The translations under genes were made by a program, and so were the position numbers. 64,000 nucleotides of DNA from Gemmatimonadaceae bacterium (GTDB taxonomy: Bacteria > Gemmatimonadota > Gemmatimonadetes > Gemmatimonadales > Gemmatimonadaceae): the NCBI GenBank assembly GCA_016720905.1, contig JADKJT010000005.1, positions 186,001 through 250,000 on the forward strand, given 5' to 3'. Below, in pieces: positions 35,509 through 44,241 of the stretch (within the stretch, counting starts at the first letter, position 1; each line of letters opens with the position of its first letter). Below the pieces are notes generated by a model. It saw only the letters and a program-made list of their open reading frames with translations. It searched no databases and was not told where the DNA came from.

Positions 35509-37476
35509 ATGCGCGCATCCATCCTGTCCATCGTGATCATTCGCCGCTTGCTGACCGCCGTGTGTGTCGCCGCTGCTGTCGCGCCCGCTGGCCGCGCCGC
35601 CGCGCAGCCAGCGACCACCTACGACCTCATCCTCCGCGGCGGTACCGTCGTTGACGGCACGGGCGCCCCGCGATTCCGCGCCGACGTGGCCATCACCCGC
35701 GGCCACATCGCCCGCGTCGGCGACCTGTCACGCGCCACGGCACGCACCGACATCGACGTGCGCGGACTGTTCGTGGCCCCGGGTTTCATCAATATCCACA
35801 GCCACGCCGTGCCGTCCGTACTTCCCACGGCGGAGAACATGCTCACGCAGGGCGTGACCACCGAGTTGCTCAACGCCGACGGCGCCGGACCGGCCGATAT
35901 CGGCGCGCAACTGGATGGTGTGGCAAAGGCCGGATTGGCGGTGAATGTGGCCGCCAGCGCCGGCTTCAATTCGGTGTGGGCCAGTGTGATGGGGCCGTCA
36001 GACAAACGGCCCACGTCGGGCGACATTACGCGCATGCGCACGATGATTCTCGCCAACCTCGAGCGCGGCGCGTTTGGCATTTCGGCGGGGCTGGACTACA
36101 AGCCCGCGTATTTCTCCACGGTGCCGGAGGTCATTGACGTGCTGTCACCGGCGCGACCGTGGCGCACGTTCTTTCCCAACCACGATCGTCTGGCGCCCGA
36201 GTTCGGCTACAGCTCGCGCAAAGGGATGGAAGAGACGATGGTGATTGGCGAAGGCACCGGCCTTGTCCCGGTGTTCACGCACATGAAGGTGCAGGGACAT
36301 GAGCAGGGAACGGCCGACGCGGTGCTGGCGATGATGCGAACGGCAACCGCGGCGGGACGATTTGTGGCCGCCGATGTCTATCCGTATCTCTCCGGCCAGA
36401 CGGCGCTGGCCGCGCTGATCATTCCGGGGTGGGCGCAGGATGGCGGCATCGCGAAAATGCGCGAGCGATTTGCCGATCCGGCGCTGCGGGCGCGCATCAT
36501 TGTCGAGGCCGATCAGGCCATCACCGCGCGTTTCAACGGCGCCAGCAGCATCGTGCTCAATGAGACGGGACGAAAGTTGTCCGATATCATGCAACAGCAG
36601 GGTGCGAAGACGCCGGGCGAAGCGGTGGTGCGCGTACTCGAAACGGAATTCCCGTCGGCCATCCTGTCATTCGGTGCCGAAGCCGACCTGCGCAAGATTC
36701 TGCAGTATCCGGACGCCGTGATCGCCTGCGACTGTGGCGCGTGGACCGAAACCCGGGCGCATCCGCGCGGCTTTGGCACCTTTCCGCGTATCCTCGGCCA
36801 TTACGTGCGCGAAACACACGTGCTCACGTGGGAGCAGGCGGTGCGAAAAATGAGCGCACTGCCGGCGGCGCTTACGGGCATGGTGGATCGCGGTGTTATC
36901 TCACCGGGCATGGCGGCGGATATCGCCGTATTCGATACCGCGACGATTATCGATCACGCCACGTACGAGGCACCAAACCTCAAGTCCGATGGCATTCGCG
37001 TGGTGCTGGTGAACGGTGTGGTGGCGCTGCGCGATGGCGCGGTGACCGGTGCGCGCGGCGGCGTGGCCCTGCGGCGCAGCGGGCACATGCCGAGTCGCGA
37101 GATGCGCCTGACTGCCACACGTCGTGTTCGTGTATCCGGGGCGCTGCAATCGGAGGGCGTTTCGGTCGCGACCCGTGTGGCCATCAACGTGACGCAGCGC
37201 CAAGGCGCGCGGGCGGCTACGGGAAGCCTCCGGTTCACGACCGCCACTGGCGAACGTGTGCAATCGACGGTGTTCGGGACGCTGCAACCCGGACCCAACT
37301 GGGCCAGCGTCACGGGCCGTGTGCGCGTGGGGCCCGACGAGCGCGCATTCACGTTGATTGTTGAAGGGGCAGATCCACTGGCGAAAGGCACACCGGCCAC
37401 TGTGGTGATTGCTATCGAAGGCATGACGACACTTACGGGCACTGTCACCGGAACCACGGAGATCACGAAACGATGA
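35509..37476 (+). CDS. Secreted N-acyl-D-amino-acid deacylase-type amidohydrolase
   Basis: 655 residues from ATG 35509; the longer frame upstream crosses the vapBC operator. Signal peptide MRASILSIVIIRRLLTAVCV. The D-aminoacylase group of amidohydrolases is indicated by TYDLILRGGTVVDGTGAP, the HxH motif INIHSHAVPS, and the diagnostic GFGTFPRILGHYVRE. About 90 extra residues at the C-terminus form a beta domain of unknown role. It would release D-amino acids from N-acyl derivatives, for example from cell-wall or microbial peptides. The next gene overlaps its stop by 4 bp (ATGA). Confidence 0.87.
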   Translation: MRASILSIVIIRRLLTAVCVAAAVAPAGRAAAQPATTYDLILRGGTVVDGTGAPRFRADVAITRGHIARVGDLSRATARTDIDVRGLFVAPGFINIHSHAVPSVLPTAENMLTQGVTTELLNADGAGPADIGAQLDGVAKAGLAVNVAASAGFNSVWASVMGPSDKRPTSGDITRMRTMILANLERGAFGISAGLDYKPAYFSTVPEVIDVLSPARPWRTFFPNHDRLAPEFGYSSRKGMEETMVIGEGTGLVPVFTHMKVQGHEQGTADAVLAMMRTATAAGRFVAADVYPYLSGQTALAALIIPGWAQDGGIAKMRERFADPALRARIIVEADQAITARFNGASSIVLNETGRKLSDIMQQQGAKTPGEAVVRVLETEFPSAILSFGAEADLRKILQYPDAVIACDCGAWTETRAHPRGFGTFPRILGHYVRETHVLTWEQAVRKMSALPAALTGMVDRGVISPGMAADIAVFDTATIIDHATYEAPNLKSDGIRVVLVNGVVALRDGAVTGARGGVALRRSGHMPSREMRLTATRRVRVSGALQSEGVSVATRVAINVTQRQGARAATGSLRFTTATGERVQSTVFGTLQPGPNWASVTGRVRVGPDERAFTLIVEGADPLAKGTPATVVIAIEGMTTLTGTVTGTTEITKR

Positions 37477-38870
37477 CGCACGCCACTCGATACCCGTGGC
37501 TGCTGCCCGCGATCCTCGGCGTGTCGTCGATGGCGAGCGCCCAACCGATGTCACGCGCCGCGCTCGTAGCGCGCCTCGACTCCATCGCCTCGGCACCCGT
37601 GAAGAGTGGCGCGGTGGCCGGTATATCAGTCGCCGTCGTGAAAGGCCGCGACACGCTGCTCATGAAAGGCTACGGCTACGCCGACGTGGAGAACCAGTTG
37701 CCGGTGACGCCCACCACGGTGTTTCGCATCGGCTCGCTTACCAAGCAGTTCACGTCCGCAGCCGTGATGCAACTGGTGGAGAAACGCACCGTCGGGTTGG
37801 ACGACAACATGAACACGTACATCCCGAACTTTCCGACCCACGGGCGCACCATTCCGGTTCGGTACCTGCTCAATCACACGTCCGGCATCCCCAGCTACAC
37901 CGATATCGGTGCGCGATTCGGCCGAGTGTCACGCCTGGATCTGGCGCCCGACTCGCTGATCGCCATCGTGGCGAATGATTCGCTGCAGTACGAGCCCGGG
38001 ACGCAATTCTACTACAACAATACCGGCTATTTCATGCTGGGCATGGTCCTCGAGAAGGTCACCGGCAAGAAGTACGGCGACCATCTCGAAAGCTCACTGT
38101 TCAAGTCGGCCGGACTCACGCAGACATACTACTGCGATGCGCGCCGCATTATTCCCCATCGCGCCCAGGGATACGACCGCGCGCCGACAGGACTCGTGAA
38201 CACCGATTTCATGAGCATGCAGTTGCCGTATGCAGCGGGTTCGCTCTGCTCGACGGTAGGCGACCTCGTGTCGTGGACGCAGCAGTTGTCCAGCGGACGC
38301 GTGGTGAGCGCGGCGTCGTATCGCGAGATGACCACTCCGGTCACCTTCGCCAGCGGACGACCCATGACCTATGGCTATGGTCTCGGGTCGGATACGGTGG
38401 GGGGACGCCGCGTGATTTCGCACGGCGGCGGCATCAACGGGTTCATCTCGTTTCTGTCCTACGTGCCACAGGATTCGCTGATCATCGCGGTGCTGTCCAA
38501 CACATCACCGGCGCCGTCGAGTGCGGTGGCCGACGCCATCATGCGCGCCGTGCTGGGGATCGCGCCGGCACCTTCCCCCGGTGCACCCAAAGATCTCACG
38601 CTCACCGCGACCGAACGGGCCCGATACGTGGGCGAATACGCGCTGGCCCGGCCGGATGGCTCGCGGCAGGCCGTGCGCGTGTTCGAGCAGGGCGAGCAAC
38701 TGATGGTGGAGCCCGCCGGCCAGATCGCGATACGTCTGCGTGCCCAGGGCGCCCACGTGTTCGTCGGACTGGACGGCAGTCGGATGGCGTTCGATGTGGC
38801 GGGGGAGCGGGCCACCGGATTCATGTTCGGCACCGGCTCGCGTCGCCTTGAGGCGGTGCGGCGGAGGTAG
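37473..38870 (+). CDS. Secreted serine hydrolase, class C beta-lactamase fold
   Basis: 465 residues with signal peptide MTHATRYPWLLPAILGVSSM. The penicillin-binding/AmpC-type motifs are present: SxxK in RIGSLTKQFTS, YxN in FYYNNTGYF, and HGG in ISHGGGINGF. A C-terminal lipocalin-like domain (about 375-465) follows. The family includes esterases, D-aminopeptidases and beta-lactamases. Coupling to the D-amino-acid deacylase upstream makes a D-peptide-directed hydrolase attractive, but this is inference. Confidence 0.9.
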   Translation: MTHATRYPWLLPAILGVSSMASAQPMSRAALVARLDSIASAPVKSGAVAGISVAVVKGRDTLLMKGYGYADVENQLPVTPTTVFRIGSLTKQFTSAAVMQLVEKRTVGLDDNMNTYIPNFPTHGRTIPVRYLLNHTSGIPSYTDIGARFGRVSRLDLAPDSLIAIVANDSLQYEPGTQFYYNNTGYFMLGMVLEKVTGKKYGDHLESSLFKSAGLTQTYYCDARRIIPHRAQGYDRAPTGLVNTDFMSMQLPYAAGSLCSTVGDLVSWTQQLSSGRVVSAASYREMTTPVTFASGRPMTYGYGLGSDTVGGRRVISHGGGINGFISFLSYVPQDSLIIAVLSNTSPAPSSAVADAIMRAVLGIAPAPSPGAPKDLTLTATERARYVGEYALARPDGSRQAVRVFEQGEQLMVEPAGQIAIRLRAQGAHVFVGLDGSRMAFDVAGERATGFMFGTGSRRLEAVRRR

Positions 38871-38891
38871 ATCCGGGCAGACCGAGGACGG

Positions 38892-38918
38892 CCCCCGTCG
38901 CCAAACGCCGACGGCGGG
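38892..38918 (+). terminator. Possible stem-loop after the hydrolase gene
   Basis: CCGTCG (38895-38900) pairs with CGACGG (38909-38914) around an 8-nt loop, with adjoining C-run/G-run extension. It lies 21 bp after the stop of the serine hydrolase. There is no U-tract, so termination is only suggested. Confidence 0.3.
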
Positions 38919-38936
38919 AAGTCTGTACTGGGATTC

Positions 38937-39245
38937 ATGCACCCTCTGCCCGCCGCCCGCCCCGTTGCATCGCACGCCACATCGCGCGGGTCGCTGCCCG
39001 GCACGCGCGATGCCATCGATGCCGCCATGGCACGATTCCCGGCGTTGGCGCTTGAGGAGGTCGGCCGCTCGACACTGATGGATCGGTTGGACAGCAAGTT
39101 CCTTGTTCCTGGGTCCATGATTCCCGGCGTGCTCCAGCAATGTGTTGGACGCTATCGGGTGCTTGAAGTGAACGGGCATCGGCGCTGTCGGTACGTGACC
39201 ACCTATTTCGATCCGCTGAATCACCGCCGACCGATTGGCGTTCTT
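38937..39245 (+). pseudogene. VTC-domain protein, N-terminal remnant
   Basis: The first 100 or so codons (MHPLPAARP...) contain the start of a VTC-type polyphosphate polymerase-like domain: LMDRLDSKFLVPGSMIPGVL, YRVLEVNGHRRCRYVTTYFD. Coherent protein ends right after YFDPLNHRRPIG. Intact VTC domains continue for about 150 further residues with a ring of basic residues, so the gene is truncated and inactive. Confidence 0.7.
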
Positions 39246-39415
39246 TCGTGTTGTTGTTCACCCTCTTTCTCGAAGCGTGGGCGAGGCCCAGGCGGCAGTA
39301 CGACAACGCGCCTGCCGGGCACACACGCGACGCGCTGCTGGCCGATCTGCGGGTGCGTACGGGCTTGCAGGTGCACCGTGTCGACGTGCGTGAAATCGAT
39401 TTTCTGCGCGAGCCC
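39245..39415 (+). pseudogene. DUF4956 membrane protein, C-terminal remnant
   Basis: In the +2 frame relative to the VTC remnant, about 55 codons (LFTLFLEAWARPRRQYDNAP..., RVRTGLQVHRVDVREIDFLR) match the cytoplasmic tail of DUF4956 proteins. The four transmembrane helices that normally precede it are gone. VTC, DUF4956 and CotH genes are often clustered, so the junction reflects a deletion through that cluster. Confidence 0.6.
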
Positions 39416-41098
39416 GCGGGGCACAAAAAAAATTCCACCCACCCAACGCAGCCGCAGGCGGGCCTTGGGCGGGCGGCCGGTCGACGCCACGCGGTTGTCG
39501 CCGATGTCCGCAGGCCGGCCACCGCCGGGGCCTGGGGCGGCGCGCAGGAAGACCGCAAGCTGGTGAAGGTGTTCGACAAGGATGGCGACAAGCGCCTCAA
39601 CGCCGCTGAGCGAAAGGCCGCCTACGACTCGCTGGTGGCGGAAGCCGCAGCCGAAGGGGGGCGACGGGGAATGGGGCGCGGCGGACGCGGCGGGCCGCCA
39701 GGCATGGCCGCCGCGGCGTCTGCCGGGCCGGGTGCCAAGCTCACGCCGGCCGACGTGAAGCTCTATCCGAAGGCGAAGGTGTACGACCTGGCCACCGTTC
39801 GCACGTTCTTCCTGGAACTCGAGGACGCGAACTGGGAAAAGGCGTTGATGCTGTTCAAGGACACCGACATCGAACTGCCCGCCACGCTGCGTGTGGACGA
39901 CCGCGTGTTTCGCGACGTGGGCATGCGTTTCCGCGGGATGTCCTCGTTCATGATGGTGCCCGAGGGACAGAAGCACTCGATCAATCTGTCGCTGGACGCG
40001 GTGCGCGACACGCAGCAGCTGGGCGGATATCGCACACTCAATCTGCTCAACTCGCACGAGGACGCCTCGTGGATACACTCGATCCTGTATGCGCAGATCG
40101 CGCGCACCTACATCCCGGCGCCGATGGCCAACTTCGCGCGCGTCGCTATCAACGGTGAGAGTTGGGGTGTCTACGTCAATTCGCAGCAGTTCAACAAGGA
40201 CTTCCTTCGTGATCACTACGGCACCACCGAGGGCGCGCGATGGAAAGTGCCGGGAAACCCCAGCGCGCGTGGTGGCCTGGAGTACGTGGGCGACGACGCC
40301 AAAGCCTACAAGCAGGCGTTTGAGATCAAGTCGAAAGACACTCCAAAATCATGGGCCGATCTGGTCAATCTGACGCGCGTGCTCAATCAGACGCCGCCGG
40401 CCCAACTCGAGTCGGCGTTGACGCCCATGCTCGATATCGATGGCGTCTTGAAATTTCTCGCGCTCGACGTGGCGCTCGTCAACGGCGACGGCTATTGGGT
40501 GCGTGCCAGTGACTACAGCCTCTATCAGGACTCCAAGGGCGTGTTTCATGTCATCCCGCAGGATGTCAACGAAACGTTCAGCAGTGGTGGTGGCCCCGGG
40601 CGCGATGGACCCGGAGGTGGTCGCGGCGGTGGCCGAGGCATGCCGCCCATGGATTCCGCCGCCATGGCCGCGTTCATGCGTGCGCGTGGCGCCGACACGC
40701 TCAGGTTTCCCGGGCGCGGTGGTCCGCCGGGTGGTCCCGGTGGGCCGGGTGGTCCCGGTGGGCCGGGTGGTCCCGGAATGATGATGGGCGGCGGCGTCGA
40801 CACCGATCCGTTGGTGGGTCTCACCGACGCAACGAAGCCGCTGCGTTCGAAACTGCTGGCCGTCCCGGCGCTACGGGCCAGATATCTTTCGTACGTCCGC
40901 GAGATTGCCACGACGTGGCTGGACTGGAAGGCATTGGAGCCCATGGTGACTCGATCGCAATCGCTGATCGCCGCCGACATCAAGGCCGACACGCGCACGC
41001 TGGAGAGCTACGAGGCGTTTGAGAAGAGCGCGGCGGAGCTCAAGGAGTTTGCGGACAAGCGTCGGGCGTTTCTGCTGGCGTGGAAGGAGAAGCCGTAG
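39248..41098 (+). CDS. CotH kinase-like protein, N-terminus disrupted
   Basis: The open frame gives 616 residues, but the first ~60 are the DUF4956 remnant and the next ~40 look out of frame. The real CotH protein begins at about 39548. It has an EF-hand-like loop (FDKDGDKRLNAAERKA), then a CotH domain (LELEDANWEKALM; MRFRGMSSFMMVPEGQKHSI; ILYAQIARTYIPAPMANFAR; VIPQDVNETF). GTG at 39563 is a possible start, but then no signal peptide is present. A Gly/Pro-rich linker (about 445-515) is encoded by tandem repeats. Known CotH proteins are secreted atypical kinases or spore-coat/cell-surface proteins. An A8 run at 39425-39432 is a likely frameshift point. Function is doubtful as encoded. Confidence 0.7.
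   Translation: MLLFTLFLEAWARPRRQYDNAPAGHTRDALLADLRVRTGLQVHRVDVREIDFLREPAGHKKNSTHPTQPQAGLGRAAGRRHAVVADVRRPATAGAWGGAQEDRKLVKVFDKDGDKRLNAAERKAAYDSLVAEAAAEGGRRGMGRGGRGGPPGMAAAASAGPGAKLTPADVKLYPKAKVYDLATVRTFFLELEDANWEKALMLFKDTDIELPATLRVDDRVFRDVGMRFRGMSSFMMVPEGQKHSINLSLDAVRDTQQLGGYRTLNLLNSHEDASWIHSILYAQIARTYIPAPMANFARVAINGESWGVYVNSQQFNKDFLRDHYGTTEGARWKVPGNPSARGGLEYVGDDAKAYKQAFEIKSKDTPKSWADLVNLTRVLNQTPPAQLESALTPMLDIDGVLKFLALDVALVNGDGYWVRASDYSLYQDSKGVFHVIPQDVNETFSSGGGPGRDGPGGGRGGGRGMPPMDSAAMAAFMRARGADTLRFPGRGGPPGGPGGPGGPGGPGGPGMMMGGGVDTDPLVGLTDATKPLRSKLLAVPALRARYLSYVREIATTWLDWKALEPMVTRSQSLIAADIKADTRTLESYEAFEKSAAELKEFADKRRAFLLAWKEKP
40730..40776 (+). repeat. 18-bp tandem repeat in CotH Gly/Pro linker
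   Basis: The unit GGTGGTCCCGGTGGGCCG is repeated about 2.6 times, exactly, and encodes the GGPGGP linker. Length polymorphism between strains would be expected. Confidence 0.85.
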
Positions 41099-41842
41099 AT
41101 GAAACCCACGTACTCTCATTCTTGGTGGAGCCGCCTGATGAATTTCCGGATACTCGTTCTCGTTGTCGCACTCGCGCCGATCGCCGTAACCGCGCAAGGG
41201 GGAATGGGCGGCGGCATGGGTGGGCGCCCACGAGGTGGACCGCCGGGCGGCATGGCGGGAGGTCGAACATCTACGGCGCCAAAATTTCCGACAGCCAAGG
41301 AACTTGAGCCGTTCAACGCCGCGCTCGCATTGCTTGACGAACGCAAGAAACTGAAGCTGACGGACACGCAGATTGAACAACTGACGTTGCTCAAGGCCCG
41401 GCTGTACGAACGCAATGCCGACCTGCTGGCACGCTATGATTCCGTGCGACGCGATTTCAAGCCTCCGAAGCTGCCTCAGGACATGTCGGGTCCGCCGGGC
41501 GGCATGGGCGGTGGTATGGGTGGCCCGCCGGGAGGTGGTCCTCCGGGAGGCGGTCCTCCGGGAGGCGGCGCCCCCGGTGGCGGTGCGATGCCCAGTGAGA
41601 AGGAGATGGCGCTGATGTCCGAACAGATGCGTGTGATGACGGAGATTGGCGACGCGCTGTTGCAGCGTCGGCCGGCGGACGTCGCCGATGGCTTGGCGCT
41701 TGTTGACGATGGCCAGCGTGAGCGAGCCACGAAGATTCTCGACGAGCAGTCGAAGGACTTGCGCAAGACACTGCCCAAGATGCCAACGCGCGACGGCGGC
41801 GGTCGCGAACGGACCGATCCCCGCGGGCGTGTTCGACCATGA
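41099..41842 (+). CDS. Secreted Gly-rich Spy/CpxP-like protein
   Basis: 247 residues; a start at Met14 (41138, MNFRILVLVVALAPIAVTAQ) places the signal peptide at the N-terminus. Helical segments with KLTDTQIEQLTLLKARLYER and EKEMALMSEQMRVMTEIGDALL resemble the LTxxQ pattern of Spy/CpxP periplasmic proteins. They are separated by Gly/Pro/Met-rich repeats (GGPPGGGPPGGG). Its ATG follows the CotH stop directly. The sigma factor gene overlaps its end. It is probably a periplasmic stress or metal-responsive chaperone-like protein. Confidence 0.6.
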   Translation: MKPTYSHSWWSRLMNFRILVLVVALAPIAVTAQGGMGGGMGGRPRGGPPGGMAGGRTSTAPKFPTAKELEPFNAALALLDERKKLKLTDTQIEQLTLLKARLYERNADLLARYDSVRRDFKPPKLPQDMSGPPGGMGGGMGGPPGGGPPGGGPPGGGAPGGGAMPSEKEMALMSEQMRVMTEIGDALLQRRPADVADGLALVDDGQRERATKILDEQSKDLRKTLPKMPTRDGGGRERTDPRGRVRP

Positions 41843-42458
41843 TGAGCACCGTGCTGCCGCCTCATCGTCCGAACCAGATGACGTCGCAGCGCTCGCGCGG
41901 GATACGGATCTCATCGCTCGCGCACGGCGCGGTGATGCGTTGGCATTCGATGCACTCATTACACCCGTGTTGCCGCGCGCGTTGCAGCTCGCGCGGCGAC
42001 TGCTGAGACATGAACAGGATGCGGAGGATCTGGTGCAGGACGCGTGTCTCCGAGCGCTCGAGCGACTTGAGCAGCACGATGGCTCGCGCGCGTTTGCACC
42101 GTGGTTCATGCGCGTGCTGACGAATCTCGGGCTCAATCGCCAACAGTCGCGGCGCGTGCGGAACGCTGAGCCGTTGAGTGACGTCACACCGTCAATCGAC
42201 AGCCTGCCGGACGCGATAGCGGAGCGCGCAGAAGTGCAGGAACGATTTGCGCGGGCGGTTGCCGCGCTCTCCGACCGTCAGCGCCAGGTGATCATGTTGC
42301 ACGAGGTGGAAGGATGGACGACGACCGACATCGGCGTGGAGTTGCAGCTCTCACAACCAACGATTCGATGGCATTTGCACGACGCGCGGCGCACATTGCG
42401 CGCGGCCTTGGGAAATCTGCGCGATGACGCCCTGCGACCGAATCAGGAGACCGGATGA
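41829..42458 (+). CDS. ECF-type RNA polymerase sigma factor
   Basis: 209 residues from GTG 41829, the most plausible in-frame start; the open frame extends far upstream inside the previous gene. Sigma region 2 is FDALITPVLPRALQLARRLL and HEQDAEDLVQDACLRALERL. Region 4 is LSDRQRQVIMLHEVEGWTTT followed by QLSQPTIRWHLHDARRTLR. The following gene overlaps its stop by 4 bp and encodes a membrane protein likely to hold the sigma factor inactive. Targets probably include the neighbouring Spy-like genes. Confidence 0.88.
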   Translation: MFDHDEHRAAASSSEPDDVAALARDTDLIARARRGDALAFDALITPVLPRALQLARRLLRHEQDAEDLVQDACLRALERLEQHDGSRAFAPWFMRVLTNLGLNRQQSRRVRNAEPLSDVTPSIDSLPDAIAERAEVQERFARAVAALSDRQRQVIMLHEVEGWTTTDIGVELQLSQPTIRWHLHDARRTLRAALGNLRDDALRPNQETG

Positions 42459-42892
42459 ACAGACACCGCTTCGATGACCAGCCCGATCAGGAGCTGGCGG
42501 AGCACCTACGTGCGCTCCATGAACTGCCAATGGCACCGGACGTGACCGCCTTGCGCAGCCGCATCCTTGAAGCGGCGTCCGCGCCACTCGCCGTGCGTTC
42601 TCGCCGCACTATGCGCGCCGTAGCACGCCCGACCTGGCTGGATGTCACCGGAGGATTCGGTCGCATCGCTATTCCCTTGAGTCTCGCGGCGGCGCTGCTG
42701 GCGATGGTGCTGCTGCGACAGCTGCCGGTTGCTGCAGAAACCGAAGATCCTACACTGACGTTGGCGTACGATCTGACGTACCGTGGTGCCGATGAGTCGG
42801 GCCGCACACCGTCTATCGCTGAGCAATTGCTGCTGCCGGAAAACGCCGACGAGGTGCTGTTGGCGCCTGTCACGCCGAAGGTGACCAAATGA
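42455..42892 (+). CDS. Single-pass membrane protein, putative anti-sigma factor
   Basis: 145 residues with a soluble N-terminal part (DQELAEHLRALHELPMAPD), one transmembrane helix (about 68-87, IPLSLAAALLAMVLLRQLP) and a short periplasmic tail. It overlaps both the sigma gene and the next Spy-like gene by 4 bp. No zinc anti-sigma (HxxxCxxC) motif is present, so the role is inferred from position and topology. Confidence 0.6.
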   Translation: MNRHRFDDQPDQELAEHLRALHELPMAPDVTALRSRILEAASAPLAVRSRRTMRAVARPTWLDVTGGFGRIAIPLSLAAALLAMVLLRQLPVAAETEDPTLTLAYDLTYRGADESGRTPSIAEQLLLPENADEVLLAPVTPKVTK

Positions 42893-43383
42893 ACGGTGAC
42901 AATGCATCGGCCGAGCGCACGATCCGGTCCCGCGTAATGGGCGTCATGGTACTGGTCGCGGTGGCCGCAGCCTCAGTGATTGGTGGCGTCGCGTTGGACC
43001 GCGGCGTGCTGCTGCCAAGGATGTTTGACGGGAGGCCAGGATTCCCTGGAGGACCGACCTTTGGGGGAAGACCCGGATTCCGTGGCGGCCCGCCACGCGG
43101 GCGCGAGCCGAGTCCGGAAATGCGGCGCCGGTTCTCGGCGCAGATGGCCAAGGATCTCGATTTGACGCCGAAACAACAGGTGCAGGTGGACTCGGTGCTC
43201 ACACGGCAGATGGAGGCGATCCGTCGCGCCACCGATGCGTTGCGACCCACGACCGACTCCATCACCCGCGAGGCGCAAAGTGCGATGGATTCCATTTTGA
43301 ACCCGACGCAACGCGCCAAGGTCAAGGTCGTCCGCGAGCGCATGGGGCGTCCGCCCTCCGGCCGACCTACTTCACCACCGTAA
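42889..43383 (+). CDS. Membrane-anchored Spy/CpxP-like periplasmic protein
   Basis: 164 residues. An N-terminal transmembrane anchor (about 16-36) is followed by a Gly/Pro/Arg-rich linker and a helical hairpin with the Spy-like pattern AKDLDLTPKQQVQVDSVLTR and SILNPTQRAKVKVVRERM. Last gene of the sigma/anti-sigma cluster. Such proteins sense misfolded envelope proteins or metals. Its 3' end overlaps the convergent DUF4249 gene by 17 bp. Confidence 0.7.
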   Translation: MNGDNASAERTIRSRVMGVMVLVAVAAASVIGGVALDRGVLLPRMFDGRPGFPGGPTFGGRPGFRGGPPRGREPSPEMRRRFSAQMAKDLDLTPKQQVQVDSVLTRQMEAIRRATDALRPTTDSITREAQSAMDSILNPTQRAKVKVVRERMGRPPSGRPTSPP

Positions 43384-44239
43384 ACGACGTCGTATCGGCC
43401 GAAAACGCGCTGAAGATGCCGAGGCCGCCGTACACGTTGGAGATGGGCTCGTTCAGGTCTCGTGAATCCTGCTGTAAGGTGGCATACAGCTGGGCGTATT
43501 CTTCGTTCACGCGCCACACGCGCGCGGTGTACTTGCCGTAGTAGGTGAGGGAAAACACGTTCACGCGCGTGCTGTCGGCCGATGTCGGTGGAAAGATGAA
43601 CCGGCGCCCGCCGCCAATCGGGATGGGCACATTGAGGTCAATGCGAACCGGCGAGGCCTCGGCACTTTCGAGTGTCACAAAGTACAAGGCAGCACTGCTC
43701 TTGGTCCAGCGAACGAGCACCGTTCCGGCCGTGAAGTCCGGTGGCCCGGAGCCCGGGGTGAACGTGAACGTGGGCACTTTCAACGTGGGCGCCGACATGT
43801 GTGCGCCGGAGGGGCGAACGGGGACGGTCGTTCTCGCTGTCAACGACTTGCCGTTGACCGTGGCGTCCAAATCGAACACGTCACCTTCGCGAACGGTGAG
43901 ATCCGTGCCCGTGTATCGGTAGTACCCGCTGTCGCCTGGAGACCGGGTGAGGAGATAGCGAACACCACTACGCACCAGCGTCACGGCAGCATCATTGATC
44001 GGTGGCGATGCGCTGTCGGCAAGAGAGTCTGGCGTTCCGATAGGGGCGGTCCATGTCAGGCGAATGTCGTTCACCGGCTGACCCGCGTACAGGTAGGCCC
44101 GCACGACGGGTTCGCGCGCGGAGGCCGCGGTCGCGGTGGGATCACCGCAGGCGATGGCGCCGCAGGCGATGGCGCCAACGAGTACGGCACCGGCAGTCGG
44201 CGCACAGGCGCGCCGAGGGGTCTTGGGGTTTCCGCGCAT
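43367..44239 (-). CDS. DUF4249-like lipoprotein
   Basis: 290 residues. The signal contains two successive lipobox-like motifs (GAIACGAIACGDP), created by a 15-bp tandem duplication. The rest is an Ig-like beta protein with the DUF4249 pattern AYLYAGQPVNDIRLTWTAPI, VTLVRSGVRYLL and YYRYTGTDLTVREGDVFDLD. It is encoded right after a TonB-dependent receptor on the same strand, as is usual for DUF4249, and probably caps or assists that receptor at the outer membrane. Confidence 0.75.
   Translation of the reverse strand: MRGNPKTPRRACAPTAGAVLVGAIACGAIACGDPTATAASAREPVVRAYLYAGQPVNDIRLTWTAPIGTPDSLADSASPPINDAAVTLVRSGVRYLLTRSPGDSGYYRYTGTDLTVREGDVFDLDATVNGKSLTARTTVPVRPSGAHMSAPTLKVPTFTFTPGSGPPDFTAGTVLVRWTKSSAALYFVTLESAEASPVRIDLNVPIPIGGGRRFIFPPTSADSTRVNVFSLTYYGKYTARVWRVNEEYAQLYATLQQDSRDLNEPISNVYGGLGIFSAFSADTTSFTVVK
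44147..44176. repeat. 15-bp exact tandem duplication in the lipoprotein signal
   Basis: GCAGGCGATGGCGCC occurs twice head to tail and duplicates the residues GAIAC, giving the DUF4249 lipoprotein two candidate acylation Cys. Confidence 0.9.
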
Positions 44240-44241
44240 GG

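Noticed and set aside
40610..40790. Short regular repeats considered as a CRISPR-like array
   Set aside because: The units are contiguous, without spacers, and encode the Gly/Pro linker of the CotH protein in frame.
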